From Confluentibacter flavum (GTDB lineage Bacteria > Bacteroidota > Bacteroidia > Flavobacteriales > Flavobacteriaceae): a stretch of 64,000 bases of DNA. Each line of letters starts with the position of its first letter. Position 1 is the stretch's first letter. Under the pieces are notes generated by a model. It was not told where the DNA came from. It did no database searches and worked only from the letters and a program-made list of their open reading frames with translations. This document shows, piece after piece, positions 1 through 8,675 of the stretch. Both the position numbers and the translations under genes were made by a program. The stretch is from positions 1 to 64,000 of the forward strand of contig NZ_PJEO01000003.1 of NCBI RefSeq assembly GCF_002843175.1. Direction: 5' to 3'.

Positions 1-690
1 ATCTAATTCTGCTTTGACATTTGTATTATTTGTTGCTATAGCATCTGCATTAACTTTTGCTTGGGCATCCAAATCATTGGCAGCATCTTGCAATGACGTA
101 GATCCTGAAATGTAATTTGCACTTGTGTTCGCTGCATACGTACCATCGGCATTTAAGCCTGCGCCAGTTTGAGTTGTGTTTAACTCTGTTTGAAGAATTG
201 CCTCTTCTTCCATAGCTCTTACCTCTTCTTCCAATATCTTTATTGTATTATCAGAAATTAACTGTAAAGTTTCAGTGCTTGCTGGTTGAGGCATATATGT
301 TAAATTCTGCTCACTAAGCAGGACAAAGTTATTACCCGTACCTGAAAAATCAATATCTATTTTTAATTTTTTTGATAAACCGATCCATAGAATGTCTTCA
401 AAATAGGACCCACTTATTCTTGTTCCGTGCCCTATAAGTAAGTTTATCATGCCATACGCATCCGTTTTTGTTTGATGGTACTCTTGATATTCTTGTTCAT
501 AAGATTCATTCATAACCGTAAACCTTACAGCAACATTGCTATTTGCCAAAATACTGGTTTGAGCGTTTACGCCTGGAAGTTCTTTGGTATTCGGATTTAA
601 AATGACGGCTTGGTAACTAATTCCAGGTGTTTGCGAAAAACCCTGAAAACCAGCAACAATCAATAAAAGTAATAGTAATATTTTTTTCAT
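1..690 (-). CDS. Surface stalk/repeat protein, N-terminal part (C-terminus off the left edge)
   Basis: An open frame of 230 codons starts at ATG 688-690 and runs without a stop through base 1, so the gene is truncated by the window. The N-terminus is a signal peptide ending in the segment GFSQT. Next comes a domain containing GISYQAVILN, of a type I associate with Flavobacteriaceae cell-surface and tail-fibre-like proteins. From about residue 150 the sequence turns into a polar, coiled-coil-like stalk (EEEVRAMEEEA, then NADGTYAANTSANYI, then LDAQAKVNADAIATN), which looks like the first unit of a repeat array. It lies 68 bp downstream of a small outer-membrane barrel and a T9SS-sorted protein on the same strand, so the three probably form one surface module. 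Function unknown; adhesin or filament subunit is an inference. Confidence 0.75.
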   Translation of the reverse strand, partial: MKKILLLLLLIVAGFQGFSQTPGISYQAVILNPNTKELPGVNAQTSILANSNVAVRFTVMNESYEQEYQEYHQTKTDAYGMINLLIGHGTRISGSYFEDILWIGLSKKLKIDIDFSGTGNNFVLLSEQNLTYMPQPASTETLQLISDNTIKILEEEVRAMEEEAILQTELNTTQTGAGLNADGTYAANTSANYISGSTSLQDAANDLDAQAKVNADAIATNNTNVKAELD

Positions 691-758
691 AAGATAAGGG
701 GTTAGATACTTGTTATATTTTTTAAAATCTAAATTTTTTTCAATAAACGTAGGGTTAA

Positions 759-1388
759 CTAAAGTTCTATTAATGCTCCTAAACTGATGTTATGGCTTTC
801 AATTCTTAAGGATTCATAATCGTCATTCCCTGATTGGTTTAAACTCTTTCCAAAAAGATACTGCACATAAAAAGACAATTCATCTGAAACCGGATGCAAA
901 AAACCCGCGCCTGCCTTAAAACTGAACATCGTTTTATCAAAGTCATCTGCATTTTTAAGATTAATAACCTCATTATTAAAGCTCTGGGTTCCTTGAAGTA
1001 AAACTCCAGTGGAAAATAGTCCCTTTAAATAGAATGCTGAATCATGAATAGCAAATAAATTAAAATCCAAACCTGCATTTAGTTCTAAATAATTAACATT
1101 CCACTCCAAGATACCTTCCAAAGTATTATCACTTCCTATGGCGCCATAACCCGCATAACCAATCCCCAAAGAGCCATTTAATTTCTCAGAAGAAGCAAGG
1201 TTATCTCTATAACCTAAGCTCATAAATGTATGATTACTTGCCTGTAAATTGTCAAGTCTTTCGCCTTGTGAATTTTTATAATCAAATGATGATGATGTTT
1301 TACCTGCTTCAAGGTATAATTGTTGCGCTGATGCTATCGTTGTTCCAACAAAAAATAGCAATAATTGTAGGGTTTGTTTCGTATTCAT
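759..1388 (-). CDS. Small outer-membrane beta-barrel protein
   Basis: A 209-residue protein with a signal peptide (cleavage likely after IASAQ). It then shows alternating hydrophobic/polar strands with aromatic girdle residues and ends in LGALIEL, all typical of an 8-stranded OmpA/OmpX-like barrel. No enzymatic motif is visible. It is the middle gene of a three-gene minus-strand module, 39 bp after the T9SS-sorted gene and 68 bp before the stalk protein. A barrel between a T9SS cargo and a repeat protein could anchor or export the partner, but that is inference. Barrel class 0.75; specific role unknown. Confidence 0.75.
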   Translation of the reverse strand: MNTKQTLQLLLFFVGTTIASAQQLYLEAGKTSSSFDYKNSQGERLDNLQASNHTFMSLGYRDNLASSEKLNGSLGIGYAGYGAIGSDNTLEGILEWNVNYLELNAGLDFNLFAIHDSAFYLKGLFSTGVLLQGTQSFNNEVINLKNADDFDKTMFSFKAGAGFLHPVSDELSFYVQYLFGKSLNQSGNDDYESLRIESHNISLGALIEL

Positions 1389-1427
1389 GTTATTGGGTTA
1401 ATTAAAAGTATAGTATTTATAGTTGCT

Positions 1428-1931
1428 CTATTTTTTTATGATTTTGGAGATGAACTGTTTGCTATTAGCAACAGTTTTAAGAATGTACTCTCCTGTAGAC
1501 AACCAACCTAATGTTATATCTATTTGTTGGTTAGTTCGGTAACTTTTTGAAAACATCTGGGCTCCCAACATATTAAATACGGTTATATGAATGTCACCTT
1601 CTATATCTTCCTTAAACACTAATGAAATTTGTTCTACAAAAGGGTTTGGGTATACAGTTAATTGCAGATTTAAGGGTATATTTTTTTCTATAATTTTAGA
1701 TAACACATTAGGTTGAATAAACCCTTGTCGAAAAATGTAATCCCCATTTACCGTTGTACCAATAACACTTGGTTGTCCTATACTTTGTTGAATGACATAG
1801 GTATTACCTCCGTTTGTTATTTCTTCAGAGGCTCCTGAAGCCCCGGTTGTAGATCTTACTAAATTTGATTGTGAAAAAATGGGTTGTTGAAAGACACAAC
1901 AAAAACTTACTAATAGTAATAGTTTCATCAT
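1428..1931 (-). CDS. T9SS type A sorting-domain protein
   Basis: The longest frame opens at 1979, but the Met pair at 1931/1928 gives a canonical signal peptide (MMKLLLLVSFCCVFQQPIFSQ), so I place the start at 1931. The short mature part holds the segments VRSTTGASGASEEI and YVIQQSIGQPSVIGT, which I associate with Bacteroidota T9SS proteins. The C-terminal ~75 residues are a type A sorting domain: the YPNPF motif, a GEYILKT strand and a final KQFISKIIKK. The protein is therefore expected to cross the outer membrane through the type IX system and be attached to the surface. First gene of the module transcribed toward the left edge. Cargo function unknown. Confidence 0.85.
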   Translation of the reverse strand: MMKLLLLVSFCCVFQQPIFSQSNLVRSTTGASGASEEITNGGNTYVIQQSIGQPSVIGTTVNGDYIFRQGFIQPNVLSKIIEKNIPLNLQLTVYPNPFVEQISLVFKEDIEGDIHITVFNMLGAQMFSKSYRTNQQIDITLGWLSTGEYILKTVANSKQFISKIIKK

Positions 1932-2190
1932 AGGTTTTGATAAGTTTGGGGTTAATATGATTAAATACGTAAGTTTCAATCAGGTTGTAAACATACCAAT
2001 AAAAATACGTTTAAACGATAAAAATAAACTTATTGTCGATTTTTTGAATGAATCAGTAAGTATTTAAAGTAATTAGTAAGATAAAAATCGTTTAAGTGCA
2101 AAGGGTTTTAATTTGTCAATTAATTATTCATTCAAACTCTTTATTAATTTGCTATTTTTACATACTAACCAAAATCCATCCCATTAAAAA

Positions 2191-3369
2191 TTGATAGAAT
2201 CATTTTTATTTTTATTTACAGGAATTGTAGGCATTGTTACAATTGCCTTAATGATTACTTCTTATAAATCCAATCCATTTTACAATGCTTTTTTACTATT
2301 TATCATTTTAATAGTCTCCATTCGTTTTTTAATCCATGGTAGTTATGAATTGGGCATACAAACCCTTTTAGCTCCTAAACAAGGCCCTTCTTCCTTAGTT
2401 TATTTGTCGCTTATACCTTGTTTCTATTTATATTACAAGTATCTAGTCCATCAAAAAAAGACCTATAGTCTTAAAGATTTTAAGCATTTTATTTTCATTG
2501 TATGCCTGTATGCCATTAATACCAATAGCATTTTAAAGGATAGCTTTATATTCCATTTTGGACGTATAACCAATTTCATTTTAATAGCAGGATTTATACT
2601 CTTCTATTTGATATTGATTTTCAAGTTATTGAGTAAAAACATATGGTTTAAAAAAGATATTCCCATTAGTAATATCCATTTTAATTTGATTAAAAAATGG
2701 TCCATTTACTTATTTACTTTAAATGTATTGGGGTCTATCGCACTCATGGCGTCGATTTACAAAGAAGTTAATTCTGAATCCCTGATTTCAGGAAAAACGA
2801 TGGCTCCTCTTATATTGATTTTTTGGTTATTCATCTACTTTAAAATTTTAATTTCTCCTGAAATATTATACGGATTGCCTATTCTTAATAAAAAGCTTCT
2901 CAAGTTTACACCTCCCCAATTAAGTGATGAGCAAACTTTAGCATCAGCAAATAAAAATTGGATATTTGAGCCTGGTTCCCAAAAGAACCATCAAGATTTA
3001 AAATTACAAGAAAAAATTAGGTCTAACATTTTTGGATATATTGATGAAATTGAAAAATTGAGTCATGAAGAATTTATTTTTAGAAATCCCAAAGCATCTT
3101 TTACCGATATTGCCAACAAATTAGGCGTACCAACAAGTCATATTGTATATTTGTTTAAATACCACTCAAGTATATCTTTTTCCGAATTCCGTACGCATTC
3201 TAGAATAAAAGATAGTATCAATTTGATAGAACAGGGTTACTTAAAAACCAATACGCTAGAGTCCTTAGCTTACAAAACTGGATTTGCCTCTTACAACCCG
3301 TTTTTTAGTGCATTTAAAAAAGTAACCACTTATTCACCTCAAGACTATCTAAAGTTTAAAAAACAGTAA
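2191..3369 (+). CDS. Membrane-anchored AraC-family transcriptional regulator
   Basis: A 392-residue protein. The N-terminal ~235 residues contain about seven hydrophobic helices; the C-terminal ~100 residues are an AraC-type double helix-turn-helix (FTDIANKLGVPTSHIVYLFK, then LESLAYKTGFASYNPFFSAFKK). This 7TM plus HTH layout is a Bacteroidota AraC subtype thought to sense envelope or small-molecule signals directly. The start is TTG at 2191, three bases after an in-frame TAA. The first in-frame ATG (2251) would cut off the first membrane helix, so TTG is preferred. It is divergent from the surface module at 1-1931 across a 259-bp gap, making that module a candidate target. Confidence 0.85.
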   Translation: MIESFLFLFTGIVGIVTIALMITSYKSNPFYNAFLLFIILIVSIRFLIHGSYELGIQTLLAPKQGPSSLVYLSLIPCFYLYYKYLVHQKKTYSLKDFKHFIFIVCLYAINTNSILKDSFIFHFGRITNFILIAGFILFYLILIFKLLSKNIWFKKDIPISNIHFNLIKKWSIYLFTLNVLGSIALMASIYKEVNSESLISGKTMAPLILIFWLFIYFKILISPEILYGLPILNKKLLKFTPPQLSDEQTLASANKNWIFEPGSQKNHQDLKLQEKIRSNIFGYIDEIEKLSHEEFIFRNPKASFTDIANKLGVPTSHIVYLFKYHSSISFSEFRTHSRIKDSINLIEQGYLKTNTLESLAYKTGFASYNPFFSAFKKVTTYSPQDYLKFKKQ

Positions 3370-3374
3370 TGGTC

Positions 3375-4328
3375 TTAAAAGGTAATATGAGCATATTTTT
3401 TTTGAACCTCTAATTTATGAGCTTCTAGTTTTTTAAGAAATTCTTGATGTGCCTCTGAATTCTGATGGAATGGTTTATGTCGTAATCCTTTTTGAATGGT
3501 ATCAATACAATTCATTGTTTTAAATACTTCTGTTGAAATCCAAACTAACTGAAATTTTTCCCAAATATAATTGATGGCGGTTTGGTTTGGATGTAACATA
3601 TCTTCTGCATAAAAACGATAATCGCGGAGTTCGTCCATCATAATTTCGTAAGACGGGAAGTAAAGCCCCCTATCCCCCAAAGGGGGAATTACTTTATGGA
3701 TAGCAGAAATAAGATGCGATTTACTTATAGTGTTTTCAACAAAACCGTCTTTTATATGGCGCACGGGCGATACCGTAAAAATAATGGATGCTTTGGAGTT
3801 TACAGAATGTATTAAACTTACCATTGTTTCCAGCGAATTAATAATATCATCAACCGACAATAATTCTTTTACAAACTGTTTTTGAGGTACTTTATGGCAA
3901 TTGGCTACCGTGGTATTGGTTTCAACAAAACGATACACCCAAGCGGTTCCTAAAGTGATGATGATGTGGGTTGAATCGATTAATTGTTTATTTGTTGAAT
4001 CGATTAATTCGTTTAAAGAATTTAAAAAGGTTTCTTTATTTGGATTTGATAATTCGGAATGCACCTCAAAGCAATTCCACTGTTCGTTATGAAAGAAAAT
4101 ATCTTTCTCTGAATAATAATTTTGCTTTAAACTTCTTTCAACAATCTTAGCCAACGAAACCGGATTAAAAATAATTCCAAACGGATTTTGAAGATTTTGA
4201 AACTTGAAATATGATAACTTATCCCCTATATTTTCAACAAAACAAGACCCTAACAAAAGAATATTAGAATGATAGTCTATTAGGTTTTTAGACTGCTTCG
4301 TTAATGGTATTTGGGTTTGGAGTTTCAT
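3375..4328 (-). CDS. GSCFA-domain protein (SGNH-like esterase family)
   Basis: A 317-residue protein with the family-naming GSCF motif near residue 27 (the presumed nucleophile Ser lies in it), a central TLGTAWVYR block and a late DMLHPN block carrying the conserved His. GSCFA proteins are Bacteroidota/Proteobacteria members of the SGNH/GDSL-like hydrolase group; substrate unknown. No signal peptide, so cytoplasmic. Residues ~213-221 (PPLGDRGL) are encoded by a G+C-rich repeat inserted in frame, described separately. Starts 10 bp from a tandem array of -7-like boxes and ends 5 bp from the convergent AraC gene. Confidence 0.88.
   Translation of the reverse strand: MKLQTQIPLTKQSKNLIDYHSNILLLGSCFVENIGDKLSYFKFQNLQNPFGIIFNPVSLAKIVERSLKQNYYSEKDIFFHNEQWNCFEVHSELSNPNKETFLNSLNELIDSTNKQLIDSTHIIITLGTAWVYRFVETNTTVANCHKVPQKQFVKELLSVDDIINSLETMVSLIHSVNSKASIIFTVSPVRHIKDGFVENTISKSHLISAIHKVIPPLGDRGLYFPSYEIMMDELRDYRFYAEDMLHPNQTAINYIWEKFQLVWISTEVFKTMNCIDTIQKGLRHKPFHQNSEAHQEFLKKLEAHKLEVQKKYAHITF
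3665..3686. repeat. G+C-rich palindromic repeat inserted in frame in the GSCFA gene
   Basis: A 22-bp block of C and G runs (GCCCCCTATCCCCCAAAGGGGG), far richer in G+C than its surroundings. The CCCCC/GGGGG halves can pair. It is read on the minus strand as part of VIPPLGDRGLYF in an otherwise AT-rich gene. I recognise this type of CCCCCTTTGGGGG sequence as a dispersed element in Flavobacteriaceae genomes. Here it keeps the reading frame open. Confidence 0.6.
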
Positions 4329-4338
4329 GATAGAGTTG

Positions 4339-4370
4339 CAAAGCTACAAAGTTACAGAGTTACAAAGTTA
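4339..4370 (-). repeat. Four tandem octamers matching the -7 promoter box
   Basis: Read on the minus strand the array is TAACTTTG-TAACTCTG-TAACTTTG-TAGCTTTG, four perfectly phased 8-bp units. Three of them fit the Bacteroidota -7 consensus TAnnTTTG exactly. It lies 10-42 bp upstream of the GSCFA start codon, where a promoter belongs. The facing array at 4403-4466 is roughly its inverted complement, so the intergenic RNA could fold into a long hairpin. Confidence 0.75.
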
Positions 4371-4402
4371 AATTTATAAAGGACTTCAAGTTTAAATTTT
4401 AT

Positions 4403-4466
4403 CAGCTTAGAAGCTTTGACACTTTGCGACTTTGAAGCTTTGGAGCTTTGGTACTCTGCAACTTTA
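4403..4466 (+). repeat. Array of eight degenerate octamers next to the alaS stop
   Basis: Read on the plus strand, eight consecutive 8-bp units: CAGCTTAG, AAGCTTTG, ACACTTTG, CGACTTTG, AAGCTTTG, GAGCTTTG, GTACTCTG, CAACTTTA. The array ends 3 bp before the alaS stop codon (complement of 4470-4472). Together with the opposite-facing octamers at 4339-4370 it makes an imperfect inverted repeat filling the alaS-GSCFA gap. Confidence 0.75.
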
Positions 4467-4469
4467 ATA

Positions 4470-7094
4470 CTAACTGACATATCTTTTAACCGCCGTTAAA
4501 GCCTCATTAATTCCCCCAACATTTTTCCCTTTTCCTGATGCAAAGAAGGGTTGGCCGCCACCATTTCCGTCGATGTATCTACATAATTCTCTAATGACAT
4601 TTCCAGCATTTAAACCTTTTTCAGCAACTAATTCTTTTGAAATATAACAATGAATATTTGGCGCATTATCTTCAACTGAAGCCAAAAACACAAATGAATT
4701 TGATTTTGAACTTCCAATCGCTTGAGCCAAATCTTTGGTTGAACTCATTGATAAATCAACTTGTTTTGCTAAAAAGTTAACACCGTTTATTTCTTGAAAT
4801 TCTGCAACTAAGTTGTTTTTTAAGCCTTCAACTTTTTCTTTTACTAATTGCTCAATTTGTTTTTTCAACTTAGCATTATCTTCTTGAAATGAAATAACGG
4901 ATTTTAAAATATCTTGTGGATTTTTCAACGTTTCTTTGATTTCAGCCAACGTATTTTCTTGACTTTGGTAAAAACTTTTCACAGCATCACCTGTAATCGC
5001 TTCAATACGTCGAATTCCTGCTGCAACGGCACCTTCAGAAATGATTTTAAAATGCCAAATATCAGCTGTGTTTTTCACGTGAATGCCACCACAAAGTTCT
5101 TTACTTTCACCAAATTCAATCATACGGACAGTATCACCGTATTTTTCACCAAACAATGCCATAGCACCTTGTTCCATCGCTTGCTGAAGAGGAAGATTTC
5201 TGTGTTCTACCAATTGTAATTGTGCCTCAATCTGAGTATTTACACTTGCTTCAACTTGACGTAACTCTTCATCAGTAACTTTTGAAAAATGCGAAAAGTC
5301 AAAACGTAAATAATTCGGATTTACCAACGACCCTTTCTGCTCCACATGGGTTCCCAAAATAGTTCTCAAAGCCAAATGCATCAAATGCGTAGCGGAATGA
5401 TTTTTGGAAGTTGACGTTCTTAATTCGGTGTTGACTTTTGCAGTAAAAGTTTGGTTCAAATCATTTGGTAAACTTTTCGCAAAATGAATAATCAAGTTAT
5501 TTTCTTTTTTAGTGTCTATTATTTCAATAGCTCCCTTTCCTTTGGATAGGGTTGGGGTGAGGCTTCCTTTATCACCAACTTGTCCCCCACCTTCTGGATA
5601 AAAAGGGGTATTGTCTAAAACGATTTGGTATAAAATGCCATCTTTTTTCGAATTAACTTTACGGATACGAGTTATTTTTACATCATTTTCAGTTTGGTCA
5701 TAACCTACAAATGTTTCCACATTTTCTGGAATTAAAACGGTCCAATCTTCAGTTGTAACTTCAGAAGCTGCACGCGAACGCTTTTTTTGCTTTTGAAGTT
5801 CGATTTCAAAATCTTTTTCGTTGAAAGCATATCCTTTTTCTTTTAAAATCAAGGCCGTTAAATCTTTTGGGAAACCAAAGGTATCGTACAATTCAAATAC
5901 TTTAGCTCCTGAAATTTCTGTTGATTTTGTAGTAGATGTAATAACTTCTTCAAGCAAATCTAAACCTTTGTCCAAAGTTCTTAAAAACGACGCTTCTTCT
6001 TCACGAATGACGTTGGTAACCAATTGTTGCTGCGTTTTAATTTCTGGGAAGGCAGTTCCCATTTTTGCGCTTAACACATCAATCAGCCTATAAATAAATG
6101 GTTCTTTTTTGTCTAGAAATGTAAATCCGTAACGAATCGCACGACGCAAAATTCTACGAATGACGTATCCAGCACCCGTATTACTTGGCAATTGTCCATC
6201 GGCTATTGAAAAAGCAACGGCACGCACATGGTCGCAAATAACACGAATCGCCACATCTACTTTAACATCTTCGCCATACTTTTTATTAGTAATGGTTTCA
6301 ACCTCTCTAATAATAGGGGTGAAAACATCAGTATCATAATTAGATTGCACACCTTGCAACACCATGCACAAACGCTCAAAACCCATACCTGTATCAATAT
6401 GCTTATCTGGTAAACTTTCTAAGCTACCATTAGCTTTTCGGTTATATTGCATGAATACTAAATTCCAGATTTCCACTACTTGTGGATGGTCTTGGTTTAC
6501 CAAATCCTTACCCGAAATTTTTGTTTTTTCTTCCGCGGAGCGAATATCAACATGTATTTCACTACAAGGTCCACAGGGCCCTTGATCTCCCATTTCCCAA
6601 AAATTGTCTTTTTTATTTCCTTTTAAAATGCGTTCTTCTGAAACAAATTGTTTCCATAAATCGTATGCCTCCGTATCCATGGGAAGCTTATCTTCTTCGC
6701 TTCCTTCAAAAACGGTAACATATAAGATGTCTTTATCAATTCCGTAAACTTCGGTAAGTAGTTCCCAAGCCCAAGCAATGGCTTCTTTTTTGAAATAATC
6801 ACCAAAACTCCAGTTTCCAAGCATTTCAAACAAGGTATGGTGGTAGGTATCATAACCAACTTCTTCTAAATCGTTATGTTTTCCCGAAACGCGCAAACAC
6901 TTTTGTGAATCTACAATACGGTTGCTTTTGGGCTGTGCATTTCCTAAAAAATACTCTTTAAAAGGAGCCATACCAGAGTTTACAAACATCAAGGTTGGGT
7001 CGTCTTTTAAAACCATAGGTGCAGATGGTACAATAAGGTGTTTTTTATCTTCAAAAAAACTTAAAAACTGAGCTCGAATATCTTGTGACTTCAT
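4470..7094 (-). CDS. alaS: Alanine--tRNA ligase
   Basis: An 874-residue class II synthetase that charges tRNA-Ala with alanine. Visible: class II catalytic start ([19 protein letters not shown]), the [10 protein letters not shown] block and [10 protein letters not shown] in the aminoacylation domain. The editing domain has NHSATHLMH and CGGIHV zinc-site residues, and there is a C-terminal DHHA1-like oligomerisation part with [12 protein letters not shown]. Length is normal for the family. A 12-residue stretch (about 510-521, [12 protein letters not shown]) between GGGQVGDKG and DTKKENN is encoded by a dispersed G+C-rich repeat. A TAGATTTG box at 7156-7149 fits a -7 promoter element for this gene. 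Confidence 0.98.
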   Translation of the reverse strand: MKSQDIRAQFLSFFEDKKHLIVPSAPMVLKDDPTLMFVNSGMAPFKEYFLGNAQPKSNRIVDSQKCLRVSGKHNDLEEVGYDTYHHTLFEMLGNWSFGDYFKKEAIAWAWELLTEVYGIDKDILYVTVFEGSEEDKLPMDTEAYDLWKQFVSEERILKGNKKDNFWEMGDQGPCGPCSEIHVDIRSAEEKTKISGKDLVNQDHPQVVEIWNLVFMQYNRKANGSLESLPDKHIDTGMGFERLCMVLQGVQSNYDTDVFTPIIREVETITNKKYGEDVKVDVAIRVICDHVRAVAFSIADGQLPSNTGAGYVIRRILRRAIRYGFTFLDKKEPFIYRLIDVLSAKMGTAFPEIKTQQQLVTNVIREEEASFLRTLDKGLDLLEEVITSTTKSTEISGAKVFELYDTFGFPKDLTALILKEKGYAFNEKDFEIELQKQKKRSRAASEVTTEDWTVLIPENVETFVGYDQTENDVKITRIRKVNSKKDGILYQIVLDNTPFYPEGGGQVGDKGSLTPTLSKGKGAIEIIDTKKENNLIIHFAKSLPNDLNQTFTAKVNTELRTSTSKNHSATHLMHLALRTILGTHVEQKGSLVNPNYLRFDFSHFSKVTDEELRQVEASVNTQIEAQLQLVEHRNLPLQQAMEQGAMALFGEKYGDTVRMIEFGESKELCGGIHVKNTADIWHFKIISEGAVAAGIRRIEAITGDAVKSFYQSQENTLAEIKETLKNPQDILKSVISFQEDNAKLKKQIEQLVKEKVEGLKNNLVAEFQEINGVNFLAKQVDLSMSSTKDLAQAIGSSKSNSFVFLASVEDNAPNIHCYISKELVAEKGLNAGNVIRELCRYIDGNGGGQPFFASGKGKNVGGINEALTAVKRYVS
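5531..5563. repeat. Dispersed G+C-rich repeat inserted in frame in the AlaRS editing domain
   Basis: The plus strand here reads through CTTTGGATAGGGTTGGGGTGAGG, a repeat type that recurs in intergenic DNA of many bacteria. Here it lies inside alaS and is translated as [10 protein letters not shown] between two highly conserved editing-domain blocks. The frame is kept and both flanking blocks are intact, so the enzyme probably tolerates it as a surface loop. Confidence 0.6.
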
Positions 7095-7235
7095 GTAATT
7101 TTATTAAAACAGTGTTTCTCTTGGAAACCACTTTTTTTGTTTTCCCTGCAAATCTATCTTAAATTTTTAACGGATAGAACTTACTTTAAGTTTTTATCAG
7201 TTAGTTTTACTAAATTTACTTTGAAAAATATTTTG

Positions 7236-7243
7236 TAGGTTTG
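7236..7243 (+). promoter_or_regulatory. -7 promoter box upstream of the M23 peptidase operon
   Basis: TAGGTTTG matches the Bacteroidota sigma-A -7 consensus TAnnTTTG and lies 69 bp before the ATG at 7312. I see no clear TTG at the usual 17-23 bp upstream, so only the -7 half is supported. Confidence 0.45.
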
Positions 7244-7311
7244 TTCGTTTACATACCAAAAACCAAACGTTTGGCAATTTAATTTGGTGTAAAAATAGTA
7301 TAAATTAAATA

Positions 7312-8283
7312 ATGAGTAAAGTAAAATATTATTACGATTCTGAGTCGCTGTCCTATAAAAAAATAGAACGCAAAAAAGGAACAACCTTTACTTATGCTTT
7401 TGTATTTACTTTAGCTGCTGCTTTGTTTGGATTTATTTTTGTTTTTTTAGCAAGTCAGTTTGTTGAATCACCCAAAGAAAGAGCCTTAAAACGCGAATTG
7501 CAAAATGCCCAACTTCAGTTTGAATTGCTTAACAAAAAAATGGAGAAAACGGAGATGGTTTTGGCGAATATAGCAGATAGGGATAACAATATATATCGCG
7601 TTTACTTTGAAGCAAACCCAATTCCTGAAGAACAACGTACAGCTGGTTTTGGAGGAGTAAACAGATATAAAAGTTTAGAGGGTTTTGATAATTCTAAATT
7701 AATAGTAGAAAGTAATAAGCGTTTGGATATCATTCAAAAACAACTTGTGGTACAATCAAAATCCCTTGATGAAATTGCCAAACTAGCAGAAGATAAGGAA
7801 AAACTTTTGGCCGCTATTCCTGCTATACAACCTGTAAGTAATCAAGACCTCTCTAGAATGGCGTCGGGTTATGGTTTTCGTTCAGATCCCTTTACTAAGG
7901 TTAGAAAAATGCATTGGGGCATGGATTTTTCAGCTCCAAAAGGCTCACCTATTTATGCCACTGGCGATGGTGTAGTAGAACGTGCCGACAATACAGCCTC
8001 GGGCTATGGCAACCATATTAGAATCGATCATGGTTATGGTTATGTAAGTTTATATGCCCATTTATTCAAATACAATGTTAGAAAAAACCAAAAAGTGAAG
8101 CGTGGCGATCTTATCGGTTTTGTTGGTAGTACAGGACGTTCTGAAGCTCCGCATCTTCATTATGAAATATTTAAAGATGATGAGCGTATCAATCCTATTA
8201 ATTTTTACTATGGAAGTTTAACGGCCGAAGAATTTAATGAAATGCTAGAACATGCGTCATTGGAAAACCAATCTCTCGATTAA
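7312..8283 (+). CDS. M23 family (LytM-type) metallopeptidase, membrane-anchored
   Basis: 323 residues. A single N-terminal membrane helix (about 26-48) is followed by a coiled-coil stretch (about 56-85). The C-terminal zinc endopeptidase domain carries the HWGMD and HLHYE metal-binding motifs plus GYGNHIRIDHG. M23 enzymes cut peptide crosslinks in peptidoglycan, and all expected ligands are present. The stop codon overlaps the next start (TAATG at 8281-8285), so it is translationally coupled to the MerR regulator. First gene of an apparent five-gene envelope operon running to 10593. Confidence 0.93.
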   Translation: MSKVKYYYDSESLSYKKIERKKGTTFTYAFVFTLAAALFGFIFVFLASQFVESPKERALKRELQNAQLQFELLNKKMEKTEMVLANIADRDNNIYRVYFEANPIPEEQRTAGFGGVNRYKSLEGFDNSKLIVESNKRLDIIQKQLVVQSKSLDEIAKLAEDKEKLLAAIPAIQPVSNQDLSRMASGYGFRSDPFTKVRKMHWGMDFSAPKGSPIYATGDGVVERADNTASGYGNHIRIDHGYGYVSLYAHLFKYNVRKNQKVKRGDLIGFVGSTGRSEAPHLHYEIFKDDERINPINFYYGSLTAEEFNEMLEHASLENQSLD

Positions 8284-8612
8284 TGTATATAGAATTACCT
8301 GAAAAACGATATTATGCTATTGGCGAAGTTGCCAAGGCATTTGCTGTGAACACCTCTTTAATACGCTTTTGGGAAAAAGAATTTGATGCCCTTAAACCTA
8401 AAAAAAATGCCAAAGGCAACAGGAAGTTTACACCAGAAGACATTAAAAACCTTAAGCTTATTTACCATTTGGTTAAGGAGCGCGGGTTTACGCTAGAAGG
8501 TGCAAAAATCCATTTGAAAGAAGACAAGCAAGAAACGCTCAACAACTTTGAAATAATAAGTAAATTAGAAGATATCAGAAATCAGCTCATAAAAATTAAA
8601 GAGCATCTGTAA
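8283..8612 (+). CDS. MerR-family transcriptional regulator
   Basis: 109 residues with a MerR-type winged HTH at the N-terminus (YYAIGEVAKAFAVNTSLIRFW, then FTPEDIKNLKLIYHLVKERG) and a short C-terminal coil. It lacks an effector-binding domain. This short form with the RFWEKEF block commonly follows an M23 peptidase in Flavobacteriia. One base overlap with the upstream gene indicates coupling. Target genes cannot be read from the sequence. Confidence 0.9.
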   Translation: MYIELPEKRYYAIGEVAKAFAVNTSLIRFWEKEFDALKPKKNAKGNRKFTPEDIKNLKLIYHLVKERGFTLEGAKIHLKEDKQETLNNFEIISKLEDIRNQLIKIKEHL

Positions 8613-8675
8613 CATTTCTTGGAAATGAATTACTAATCATACATAACCGATTAAAAATCATAAAATTTATATAAA

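Noticed and set aside
1932-1979. Upstream start for the T9SS protein
   Set aside because: The 16 extra residues would precede the signal peptide; the Met pair at 1931/1928 gives the standard N-terminus.
7181-7384. 67-codon minus-strand ORF over the M23 peptidase start
   Set aside because: AT-rich intergenic frame overlapping a confident gene and promoter; hydrophobic by composition only.
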